Below, one piece after another: positions 1 to 9,907 of a DNA stretch of 64,000 nucleotides; positions within the stretch are counted from its first letter, which is position 1; each line of letters opens with the position of its first letter. The notes beneath the pieces are model-generated. The model was not told the origin of the DNA. It ran no database searches and saw only the letters and a program-made list of their open reading frames with translations. Source of the DNA: Hordeum vulgare subsp. vulgare (lineage: Eukaryota; Streptophyta; Magnoliopsida; Poales; Poaceae); NCBI RefSeq assembly GCF_904849725.1, contig NC_058518.1, positions 217,384,741-217,448,740 on the forward strand. Reading direction: 5' to 3'. Made by a program: the position numbers and the translations under genes.

Positions 1-3000
1 TTCAAGAGAAACGGCAAAGTCAAGAAGGGCAATTCGAAGAAGAGCAGCAAGCCTGTTGCCAATCCGACGAAGAAACCCAAAGCTGGACCTAAGCCGGAAA
101 CGGAGTGTTACTATTGCAAGGGTATGGGTCACTGGAAGCGCAATTGCCCCAAGTATCTGGCAGATAAGAAGGCGGGCAAAGAAAAATCAGGTATATTTGA
201 TATACATGTCATTGATGTGTACTTAACCGGCTCTCGTAGTAGTGCCTGGGTATTCGATACCGGTTCTCTTGCTCATATTTGCAACTCGAAATAGGAACTG
301 CGGAATAGGCGAAGGCTGGCGAAGGATGAAGTGACGATGCGCGTAGGAAATGGTTCCAAGGTTGATGCAATCGCCGTCGGCACAGTGTCACTTCAGTTAC
401 CGTCAGGATTAGTGATGAACTTAAATCATTGTTATTTAGTGCCTGCGTTGAGCATGCACATTATATCTGGATCTTGTTTATTGCGAGACGGTTACTCTTT
501 TAAGTCAGAGAATAATGGTTGTTCTATTTCTATGAGTAACATCTTTTATGGTCATGCACCAAATGTGAGAGGATTGTTCATATTGAATCTTGATAGCGAT
601 ACGCATATACATAACATTGAGACCAAAAAGGTTAGAGTTAACGATGATAGCGCCATATTTTTGTGGCACTGCCGCTTAGGTCATATTGGTGTAAAGCGCA
701 TGAAGAAACTCCATGCTGATGGACTTATGGAGTCACTTGACTTTGATTCACTTGACACGTGCGAACCATGCCTCATGGGCAAGATGACTAAGACTCCGTT
801 CTCAGGAACAATGGAGCGTGCAAGTGACTTGTTGGAAATCATACATACCGATGTGTGTGGTCCGATGAGCGTGGAGGCACGCGGCGGATATCGTTATTTT
901 CTCACCTTCACTGACGATTTAAGTACATATGGTTATGTCTACTTGATGAAGCACAAGCCTGAAACATTTGAAAAGTTCAAGCAATTTCAGAGTGAAGTGG
1001 AAAATCATCGTAACAAGAAGATCAAGTTCCTGCGGTCTGATCGTGGGGGTAAATATCTGAGTTTCGAGTTTGGTGCTCACTTAAGACAATGTGGAATTGT
1101 TTCACAGTTAACACCGCCTGGAACACCACAGCGTAATGGTGTGTCCGAACATCGTAATCGTACTCTATTAGAGATGGTGCGATCTATGATGTCTCTTACT
1201 GATTTGCCGTTATCATTTTGGGGCTATGCATTAGAAACAGCTGCATTCACTTTAAATAGGGCACCATCAAAATCCGTTGAGACGACACCATACGAACTGT
1301 GGTATGGCAAAAGGCCAAAGTTGTCGTTTCTTAAAGTTTGGGGATGTGATGCTTATGTCAAAAAGCTTCAGCCTGAAAAGTTGGAACCCAAAGCGGAAAA
1401 GTGCGGCTTCATAGGTTACCCAAAAGAGACAGTTGGGTACACCTTCTATCTCAAATCCGAGGGCAAAGTGTTTGTTGCTAAAAACGGAGCTTTTCTCGAG
1501 AAGGAGTTTCTCTCGAGAGAATTGAGTGGGAGGAAGATAGAACTTGACGAGGTTGTCGAACCTCTCATCCCTCTGGATGGTGGCGCAGGGCAAGGGGAAA
1601 CCTCTGTCATTGCGACGCCAGTTGAGGAGGAAGTTAATCATGATGATCATGAAACTCTAGTTCAAGTTTCTGTCGAGCCACGCAGGTCGACGAGACCACG
1701 TGCTGCTCCAGAGTGGTACGGTAATCCCGTCTTATCAATCATGTTGTTAGACAACAATGAACCTGCGAATTATGAAGAAGCAATGGTGGGCCCAGATTCC
1801 AACATATGGCTGGAAGCCATGAAGTCCAAGATAGGATCCATGTATGAGAACAAAGTGTGGACTTTGGAGGTACTACCTGAGGGCCGCAAGGCTATTCGGA
1901 ACAAATGGATCTTTAAGAGGAAGACGGACGCTGACGGCAATGTGACCGTTTATAAAGCTCGACTTGTGGCAAAGGGTTTTTCACAAGTTCAAGGAGTTGA
2001 CTACGATGAGACATTCTCACCCGTAGCGATGCTTAAGTCCGTCAGAATCATGTTAGCAATAGCTGCATTTTTCGATTATGAAATCTGGCAGATGGATGTC
2101 AAAACGGCGTTCCTTGACAGTTTCCTTAAGGAAGAGTTGTATATGATACAACCCGAAGGTTTTTTCGATCCTAAGAATGCTAACAAGGTCTGCAAGCTCC
2201 AGCGATCCATTTGTGGACTGGTGCAAGCATCTCGGAGTTGGAACAAACGCTTTGATGAGGTGATCAAAGCATTTGGGTTTATACAAGTGGTTGGAGAATC
2301 TTGTATTTACAAGAAAGTGAGTGGGAGCTCTGTGGCGTTTCTAATATTATATGTGGATGACATATTACTGATTGGAAACAACGTAGATTTTTTAGAGAGC
2401 ATAAAGGATTACTTGAATAAAAGTTCCTCTATGAAGGACCTAGGAGAAGCTGCTTACATTCTAGGCATTAAGATCTATAGGGATAGATCAAAACGCGTGA
2501 TAGGACTTTCACAAAGCACATACCTTGATAAAGTTTTGAAGAGGTTCAAAATGGAACAGTCCAAGAAAGGGTTCTTGCCAGTTCTACAAGGTAGGAGATT
2601 GAGTAAGACTCAGCGCCCAGCAACTGATGAAGATAGAGAGCATATGCGCTCCGTCCCCTATGGTTCAGCCATAGGTTCTATCATGTATGCGATGTTGTGC
2701 ACTAGACCGGATGTTAGCCTGGCCATAAGTATGGTAGGTAGGTTCCAGAGTAATCCAGGAGTGGATCACTGGACAGCGGTCAAGAATATCCTGAAGTACC
2801 TGAAAAGGACTAAGGAGATGTTTCTCGTGTATGGAGGTGACGAAGAGCTCGCCGTAAAAGGTTACGTCGATGCAAGCTTTGACACAGATCCGGACGACTC
2901 TAAGTTGCAAACTGGATACGTATTTATTCTTAATGGGGGTGCAGTAAGCTGGTGCAGTTCCAAGCAAAGCGTCGTAGAAGATTCTACATGTGAAGCGGAG

Positions 3001-3333
3001 TACATGGCTGCCTCGGAGGCGGTTAAGGAGGGTGTCTGGATGAAGCAGTTCATGACGGATCTTGGAGTGGTGCCAAGCGCACTGAATCCAATAACCTTGT
3101 TCTGTGACAACACTGGTGCCATTGCCTTAGCAAAGGAACCATGGTTTCACAAGAAGACCAGACACATCAAACGACGCTTCAACCTCATCCGCGACTACGT
3201 CGAGGGAGAGGACGTAAATATATGCAAAGTGCACACGGATCTGAATGTAGCGGACTCGTTGACTAAACCTCTTCCACGGCCAAAACATGATCAACACCAG
3301 AACTGTATGGGTGTTAGATTTATTACAATGTAA
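1..3333 (+). pseudogene. Copia gag-pol polyprotein, 5'-truncated by the window, one premature stop
   Basis: Reading frame 1 is open from base 1 except for a TAG at 292-294; the minus-strand relative has Gln at this place, so CAG to TAG is likely. Domains in order: CCHC zinc knuckle of gag (106-147, CYYCKGMGHWKRNC), aspartic protease with D-T-G at 256-264, then after the stop a 1000-residue stretch from an internal ATG at 331. Within that stretch are the integrase H-H-C-C finger (residues about 113, 118, 144, 147), the integrase D-D-E triad (about D174, D237, E273), the reverse transcriptase YVDD box (674-677) and RNase H with CEAEYMA near 887 and CDNTGA near 924. The natural stop is TAA at 3331-3333. 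The product would make and integrate cDNA in the nucleus. Only the nonsense codon is an obvious lesion; SDRGGK replaces the SDRGGE of the relative. Confidence 0.93.
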
Positions 3334-3370
3334 TTCACATGATGATGTGAGGGCTAGATTATTGACTCTA

Positions 3371-3385
3371 GTGCAAGTGGGAGAC
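3371..3385 (+). other. Polypurine tract of Copia-1
   Basis: The purine-rich GTGCAAGTGGGAGAC lies directly before the TGTTGG start of the 3' LTR. This is the plus-strand DNA priming site. The same motif stands, inverted, beside the LTR at 37344. Confidence 0.85.
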
Positions 3386-5208
3386 TGTTGGAATTATTCC
3401 CTAGAGGCAATAATAAATATAGTTATTATTATAATTCCTGTATCAAGATAATCGTTTATTATCCATGCTATAATTGTATTGAATGAAGACTCATTTGCAT
3501 GTGTGGATACATAGAGAAAACACCGTCCCTAGCAAGCCTCTAGTTGGCTAGCCAGTTGATCAAAGATAGTCAGTGTCTTCTGATTATGAACAAGGTGTTG
3601 TTGCTTGATAACTGGATCACGTCATTAGGAGAATCACGTGATGGACTAGACCCAAACTAATAGACGTAGCATGTTGATCGTGTCATTTTGTTGCTACTGT
3701 TTTCTGCGTGTCAGGTATTTATTCCTATGACCATGAGATCATATAACTCACTAACACCGGAGGAATACTTTGTGTGTATCAAACGTCGCAACGTAACTGG
3801 GTGACTATAAAGATGCTCTACAGGTATCTCCGAAGGTGTTAGTTGAGTTAGTATGGATCAAGACTGGGATTTGTCACTCCGTGTGAACGGAGAGGTATCT
3901 CGGGGCCCACTCGGTAATACAACATCACACACAAGCCTTGCTAGCAATGTAACTTAGTGTAAGTTGCGGGATCTTGTATTACGGAACGAGTAAAGAGACT
4001 TACCGGTAAACGAGATTGAAATAGGTATACGGATACTGACGATCGAATCTCGGGCAAGTAACATACCGAAGGACAAAGGGAATGACATACGGGATTATAT
4101 GAATCCTTGGCACTGAGGTTCAAACGATAAGATCTTCGTAGAATATGTAGGATCCAATATGGGCATCCAGGTCCCGCTATTGGATATTGACCGAGGAGTC
4201 TCTCGGGTCATGTCTACATAGTTCTCGAACCCGCAGGGTCTGCACACTTAAGGTTCGACGTTATTTTATGCGTATTGGAGTTATATGGTTGGTTACCGAA
4301 TGTTGTTCGGAGTCCCGGATGAGATCACGGACGTCACGAGGGTTTCCGGAATGGTCCGGAAACGAAGATTGATATATAGGATGACCTCATTTGATTACCG
4401 GAAGGTTTTCGGAGTTACCGGGAATGTACCGGGAATGACGAGTGGGTTCCGGGAGTTCACCGGGGGGGGGGGGCAACCCACCCCGGGGAAGCCCATAGGC
4501 CTTGAGGGTGGCACACCAGCCCTTAGTGGGCTGGTGGGACAGCCCAAAAGGGCCCTATGCACCAAGAAGAAAAAATAAAGAGAAAAGAAAAAAAAGGAGG
4601 AGGTGGGAAGGAAGGGGGACTCTCTCCCACCAAACCAAGTCCAACTCGGCTTGGGGGGGGGAGTCCTCCCCCCTTGGACTCGGCCGACCCCCTTGGTGCT
4701 CGTTGAGCCCCAAGGCAAGGTCCCCTCCCTCCCACCTATATATACGGAGGTTTTAGGGCTGATTTGAGACGACTTTTCCACGGCAGCCCGACCACATACC
4801 TCCACGGTTTTTCCCCTAGATCGCGTTTCTGCGGAGCTCGGGCGGAGCCCTGCTGAGACAAGGTCATCACCAACCTCCGAAGCGCCGTCACGCTGCCGGA
4901 GAACTCTTCTACCTCTCCGTCTCTCTTGCTGGATCAAGAAGGTCGAGATCATCGTCGAGCTGTACGTGTGCTGAACGCGGAGGTGCCGTCCGTTCGGTAC
5001 TAGATCGTGGGACTGATTGCGGGATTGTTCGCGGGGCGGATCGAGGGACGTGAGGACGTTCCACTACATCAACCGCGTTCACTACGCTTCTGTCGTACGA
5101 TCTACAAGGGTACGTAGATCACTCATCCCCTCTCGTAGATGGACATCACCATGATAGGTCTTCGTGCGCGTAGGAAATTTTTTGTTTCCCATGCGACGTT
5201 CCCCAACA
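3386..5208 (+). repeat. 3' LTR of Copia-1, 1823 bp
   Basis: Starts TG, ends CA, and aligns by eye end to end with the inverted LTRs at 35649-37344 and 42631-44455. It contains a run of G near 4461-4471 that varies in length between the copies, a TATA box near 4736 and a GC-rich segment after it. The open frames on either strand of this LTR (for example 4395-4952) are not supported as genes. Confidence 0.95.
4736..4744 (+). promoter_or_regulatory. TATA box of the Copia LTR promoter
   Basis: CTATATATA follows a GC-rich U3 region and precedes the inferred R region. Equivalent inverted boxes occur in the two LTRs of Copia-2 (near 36114 and 43093). Its role as the LTR Pol II promoter is inferred from position. 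Confidence 0.6.
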
Positions 5209-5220
5209 TAAGTCCCTCGT

Positions 5221-5934
5221 TTGCACCCCCTTTCCTTGTTGTCCCATCCGCTACTTGGTGGTAGATCTTCCATTTTCTCCAGAGCTCCCGCATCCAAGAA
5301 GCTCAAGCTCGGCGAGCTTCAGGAGGAGCCGGAGGGGCTGCATGCTCATCTCGAGAGTGCCGAGGCCGACCTCCAGGTCGCCCGCCAGGGCGAAGCGGAG
5401 GCCAAGGTGGAGTTGGCGTCGCTGCAGAGACAAGTCCAGGAGGAGTATGCCCGAATGATGGAGTCCCAGCATGCCAAGCAGTTCGAGAGCATCGCCGGCT
5501 GGGCGGTAGCCGCAGCGCGACGATTCGTGGGGGACGCCTCGACGCTGCCAAGGGTGAGCACCGATGGGGACTACATCACCTTCTCCCAGAAGGTGGTGGA
5601 GACGCTGGAGGCCGGCGTCTCCCGTGTGGAGGATTACAACGCGTCCGACACGTGCGAGCTTCAGGGCCTTGCCTGGACGTTCGTCTTCTCCAACCTACGC
5701 CGCCTCATCCCGCACCTTGATTTCGAGTGCGTCGTCGAGCCGGTGCCCGCTGAGTTCCGGCGACTCCTCCGGGACAAAGTGGACCCGCGCGTGGACGCCC
5801 TTGTGGAGTGGTACGTCCGGGTGTCCGTCTCTAGTGAGGAGGAGGGCTCCGATGCCGAGCATGCCGGCGCCAAAGGCGGTGTGAGCGGCCTCTCCCCTAG
5901 GCGTCCCCCAGCTTCTGTTTTCTTACCCCTGTAA
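5221..5934 (+). pseudogene. C-terminal part of the Gypsy opposite-strand ORF (copy B)
   Basis: About 210 residues read through without a stop. The first part (from about 5290) is a charged coiled coil rich in E, A, L and Q. It is followed by a conserved globular tail containing LRRLIPHLDFECVVEPVPAEFR and an acidic end. There is no ATG at the left edge; the frame simply begins where Copia-1 inserted, so the N-terminal two thirds are missing. The same tail, in decayed form, appears on the minus strand at 12279-12746 (DVFSHLLHLNQNFDFVEVLDPVPE). Relative to its own element the ORF is antisense to gag-pol. The family matches proteins usually annotated 'putative gypsy type transposon' in grasses. 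Function unknown. Confidence 0.6.
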
Positions 5935-8616
5935 TGTTGGACCATGAACTCTGCCCTGTTGGGCGTTAGACTTTTGTATGTTACCTTCGCCATTCTCCCT
6001 TTTTTTCTTTCTCTCTTGAATTGATGGCTTGCTCGCTGGTAGCCGTTGCGATTTGGCTTCCTTGCATAGGGCCCGTCGATAACCCAGCCATCGCTCGGGG
6101 GCAATGACGGAAGGGCCCTCGGGAGGTCCCATCCTCCCGAGGCATCGTTTGTACCGCTGCATGCTTGGACGATGGCCTCGTTCCTTGCCGCATTTTATGC
6201 CTTAGGCCATGCATACTTTCGTTAGTACGCGTGTTTTTAATTCGTTCTTGGTTCGACACGAAACTAGATGGCTCCCGTCTGGGCCTGCGGGGTACTTAAC
6301 TTCTGGGTTTCCGCCGGTCCCCTTCGCGGCTCCTCTAGAGTAGCAACTGCTTTGTCGGTGGGACGTGGTGGAGACCCTTTTGGCACTCTATGTCTACGGG
6401 TCCCGGTCTCATACATTTCCCTGACGCCATGAGGCGCAACCCGTTACCAAGGTTGTTCCTCAAGAGGCAAAGCCCCGACGCCTTGGGTGCCGAAATGGGC
6501 GACACCTCGGTGGCTGAGTGGCATTGCGACCAGTAAGGCCCCTGACGCATGTGGCTCAGGAGCCCCCCTTGACACTCAAGCCTCTCTACGTCGACAGGCC
6601 CCGGTCCTGCACATTTCCCCACTGTAGTTAGGTTCGACGCACTTCATGGGGCGGGTCCCCGCCGCCCCCAACACCATCCGGAACTCCAGTACGGCACCAG
6701 GGGTCGCGAGTGGCATTATGACAGGTAATGCTCTTGAAGTGGTGCCCAGGCGCCCCCTTTGGTGCTTGAGTGATTCTCATTCCGTCCCTTTGGTCATTGC
6801 CCTAGGGTGCCCTGAGGCCTCCCGAGACTCTTTGTCGATCGCCGAAAATGTTTGCCCCTGGGACGACGAGTCCTTGCTTTCACGCTCCTTGCACCTAGGG
6901 GCGGTGCGGAGTGTTTAGCTCCTCAGAAAATATCATCCAGAAAAGGAGGCTTCAAAGCCGGCGAAACGAAAAAGCGCAAGAGAAAATTCCTCCCTTTTTG
7001 TTTTTCAAACATCAACTTTTGAAATCGATAAATTTAAGTCCAGCAAAGGATAATTCAAGCTCCAGGAAGAAGCAAGCAAACGCCGTGTCCAACACCTAGT
7101 CTAATCTACGCCGCCTTCTCCCCCCAGCGCGGAGCATAGGGCTTCTACTAGACGTGGGAGGGACCCCTTCGCATCCTCGTGGCCCCCCGGGCGTATACAA
7201 CCACAACTCATTATTACGTGAGAGTTCCATGGGGTGTATCTAGGATGTCGCGAGGATGCTTTGGCCTCGCGAGTGACCCTACCCCCGAGGCATAGGCGCC
7301 TAATTCCTTTTGAGGATATGGGATTGAGTTGATTGCCTCCTTCTTCTCCCCAACGCAGAGCGTAGGGCTGCCACTATGCATGGGAGGGACCCCTCCGTGT
7401 CCTCGGGGGGCCCGGGCGTATGCAACCGCTACTCGTTATTAAGTGAGAGTGTCACGGGATGAAGTAGGTTCCGGAAGGATTGAAGGACGATGCAGAGACG
7501 TCTGGGTCGATGTAGGTCCCTGGGACCCTCTTCGGGAGCCCCATGCCTCACAAGCGCGTGCACCACTCGTGGTCCCCAGTCTCGTCCTGGCGTGGCGTGG
7601 TCCGCCCTAAGCGAGCCCTCGAGCGTTGGAGGAGCTCCAAGCGCTCACCGGCCGGAAAGTTTGCCCACACGGTAGGTCCTGAGTCCCCGGGGCGCTTCCC
7701 CAACATGCCTCGCTCGGGCCCCCTAGGTTCCCACATTGGTATCCTGGGCCATGCCCCCAGGCACGGCTACCCCAACCTGAGGGCAACAGCGGGTACCTGA
7801 ACACCAGCTGGCGATCGAACGAAGCCCGCACTCGGGACATGGGCGTGCGTTCCACCGTCAGTATCTAGGCGGGCGTCGCGCGCCCCGAAGGCAGGGGCGA
7901 ATATACCACCCCCGGCCTCCAGGTTAGGATTGTATGGCCCGAGAAGATGGGCGTATGCTCCACCCTCCGTTCCCAGGATGGGGCCTCTCGGCCTGGATAC
8001 AAGGGTGCACCCACCCTGTGCCACACAAGAGGTCCCCATTCTCTAGACCCACACGTCTGCCCGAAGCATCTCCTGGCCAGCAGTATTACCTCGCGAGGAC
8101 ACCCGCGCTGGGCATCCCCATGATGCCACACCCGCGAGGACACCTGCGCTAGGCATCCCCGCGAAGCCACCCCCGGGGGGTCACGCGTGTGCCTCCTGCC
8201 GCGGTGATGGTCATCGTTGCTTCCTCTGTAGCCCGGACGTGCACCGACATGGTCGTTGTCGAACCGCGCACGCCTCCAGGGGTTGATGTAGTCGGTCCTC
8301 TGGTACTCCCTCCTTGTACATGAAGCACGTCGGGGGACGTCGGACAACGCCTCCCCAGCGCGGCCAAATCACGTGCCCCCAGTAGCTCCCGCCGAATCCC
8401 TAGGCAGGGCTGAGTGGATGCTTGGGACGCGGCCGCGTGGTTCCCCCGTTGTAGCCCCTGCTGATGCGGGCTGATGAGCATGGTTCCCGAAGGGGCGCGC
8501 TTGGGTCTCGCCGGCAACGTTGCGCCCAAGAGCGCGCGTGTGCCCGCCAACGCGGCGGTGCCGGGCGGGGTGTTGGAGCCTGAGCTCATGCGCCACCAGG
8601 AGCGCGACATGTCTGT
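5640..8616. repeat. Left arm of a large imperfect inverted repeat
   Basis: Pairs with about 9845-12600, with a centre of symmetry near 9230. Both arms come from the same Gypsy family in opposite orientations (copies B and A). Most of 5935-8616 is noncoding, GC-rich, and contains recurring segments such as two 'GGGAGGGACCCCT' blocks near 7160 and 7380. The long GC-rich open frames here are chance. Confidence 0.7.
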
Positions 8617-8621
8617 GCGTC

Positions 8622-9504
8622 TGTTGGCGTTCTGGGAATGAGGGTACCAAGACCTGCCTTCCTGTGGCCCAGGGTCGGCCCACTTCACCATGCAAACCAA
8701 CGAGCCCGGAACCACTCGAGGAAAGGCCCTCATGAGGGGCCAAGCCTCGCGAGGAAGAACGACATCTAGACCCGGAACTGGCCTCGTGAGAACCCCTCCA
8801 GATGGCGGATATTCCGAGGCGAGGCCCGGCCTCAGGAGTCAAGGATGACGCTCAGGAAGGACAGGCGAGCATCGGACAGCAGGACGGAGCAGTTTCCCCT
8901 TTGGTGCAAAGGGATCAAGGACGAATGCAGGTTCCGAAGGCATCTTCTAAAGGTTTCCATTCTCGTGCAACAAGACCGTGGCCGCTTGCCGGCAGGAGGG
9001 ACGTCATCCCTCAGCCAGCCCCTGCAGCGATGGCAGTTACTTTGCAGGCAAAGACCAGTTTTGGATAGGGGAAGCATGTTCCCTTGTCCCCCTTAGAAAT
9101 TGGCCGTTGTGTGATCCCTTCCCGCAGAAACGACAAGGGAAGAGGACCGGGGCCGCCATTATAAATAGAGGATAGGTTACTTCGTAGAGAGGCGGGGTCC
9201 AAAACCATTCATTCACCCATCTTCACACAACTAAGGCCACCTAACCTCAGGAGGCCGAAGAACATTGTACTAGTTCATCCACCAGCCCCCACGAGAGGCA
9301 ATCAACAAAAGCAGGAGTAGGGTCTTATACTTCGCAACGACCCGAACCTAGGTAAACTATTGTGTTTTGTGTTTCCCTTACCATCGAGTGAGTCCTTTGT
9401 CATTCCCATCGAGTAGCGAGCTAGGTGAGGCAAACATGTGAAAGACCTTTGTACATGCCCCTGAGTTCGAATCTTTATGGTTTTGCGGAGCCCGAAATCC
9501 GATA
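8622..9504 (+). repeat. 5' LTR of Gypsy copy A, 883 bp
   Basis: Begins TGTTGGCGTTCTGGG and is alignable by eye to 20207-20742 (plus), 20748-21308 (inverted) and 35093-35648 plus 44461-44660. The last base is set at 9504 because the primer-site segment TTTGGCACGCCAGG follows; the terminal CA appears mutated to TA. Confidence 0.8.
9159..9167 (+). promoter_or_regulatory. TATA box of Gypsy LTR
   Basis: TTATAAATA follows the conserved AAGGGAAGAGGACCGGGGCC block. The LTR of copy C has CTATATATATA at the same place (35508-35518). The long untranslated leader expected of an LTR transcript follows. Confidence 0.55.
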
Positions 9505-9592
9505 TTTGGCACGCCAGGTAGGGCGTGTGTCAACATCTCTCCCAGGAGTAGGCTCAAAGTGTCAAGATCCGATATTTGGCACGCCAGGTAGG
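9497..9592 (+). repeat. Duplicated LTR-end/primer-binding segment
   Basis: A 26-bp segment containing GATATTTGGCACGCCAGG occurs at 9497-9522 and again, identical, at 9567-9592, exactly 70 bp apart. It spans the end of the LTR and the presumed primer-binding site, so the element has two copies of the site. I do not name the tRNA. Confidence 0.8.
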
Positions 9593-9610
9593 CTGAACCC
9601 AATCACACTC

Positions 9611-9907
9611 ATGGCGGGGAGACGGCAAATCCGCGGGAGAGGCGGGCTACCTGCATGGCATGGACGGTGGAGGTGGGCCGAGATGCCGAGCGACGCTCGT
9701 CCACCCCGACGGCCGACATCCATGCTGGGTAGACTTCCAACGGGCGCCGGGGGCAGCCGCCTTCACCAGCCACATGGCGTCCTCAGGTCGCCTCGGCCCT
9801 CCCACACGTCCATGCGGCTCCCTCCCTCGTCTGAATCTGTCAGCACCCGACGCAGAGGCATGTCGCCAGCTCAGGTGCCAACACACCGCTCGCCGTTGCC
9901 GCGTTAG
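9611..9907 (+). CDS. Short gag-like ORF of Gypsy copy A, unrecognised
   Basis: An ATG 18 bases after the second primer-site copy opens a frame of 98 codons, beginning MAGRRQIRGRGG, rich in Arg, Pro and Ser. Its position (first ATG after the primer site) is where gag starts in LTR elements. I recognise no capsid or zinc-knuckle motif, and it ends at a TAG that may be premature. It may be the remnant of a gag N-terminus or chance in GC-rich DNA. Confidence 0.25.
   Translation: MAGRRQIRGRGGLPAWHGRWRWAEMPSDARPPRRPTSMLGRLPTGAGGSRLHQPHGVLRSPRPSHTSMRLPPSSESVSTRRRGMSPAQVPTHRSPLPR

Larger units (their letters stand above)
1..5208 (+). mobile_element. Ty1/Copia retrotransposon, 3' part (Copia-1)
   Basis: The window opens inside the gag gene of a Copia element and shows everything downstream: protease, integrase, reverse transcriptase, RNase H, polypurine tract and a complete 3' LTR. 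The order protease-integrase-RT-RNase H is diagnostic of Copia. The LTR begins TGTTGGAATTATTCCC and ends CCCCAACA; bases 5209-5213 (TAAGT) should be one copy of the target duplication, but the other lies outside. The family is Angela/BARE-like in style and is the same family as the minus-strand element at 35649-44455. It sits in Gypsy copy B. I cannot assign an exact database family. Confidence 0.95.
5209..8621 (-). mobile_element. Gypsy-like element, internal fragment (copy B, minus orientation)
   Basis: This stretch is the reverse complement, with moderate divergence, of copy A from about 9845 to about 13000. For example, the region around 8128-8347 mirrors 10128-10330, 7540-7860 mirrors 10610-10870, and 6340-6640 mirrors 11780-12060. 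It therefore derives from the same family in opposite orientation. Copia-1 cuts it on the left. On the right it stops abruptly at 8621, where the LTR of copy A begins. It carries the tail of the family's opposite-strand ORF on the plus strand and otherwise no recognisable gene. Confidence 0.75.

Noticed and set aside
1267..1650. Minus-strand frames inside Copia-1 (also 2053-2286, 2665-2967) and their mirror frames in Copia-2
   Set aside because: They overlap a strongly supported gag-pol frame and translate its complement.
4395..4952. 185-codon minus-strand frame in the Copia LTR (with similar frames at 35906-36334 and 42887-43318)
   Set aside because: Present only because the LTR is GC-rich; interrupted by poly-G length changes and absent of any motif.
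8149..8842. Long GC-rich open frames on the minus strand (158-194 codons)
   Set aside because: Arg/Pro/Gly/Ser-rich, overlapping in two frames, inside noncoding Gypsy sequence and LTR; expected by chance at this GC content, no motif.
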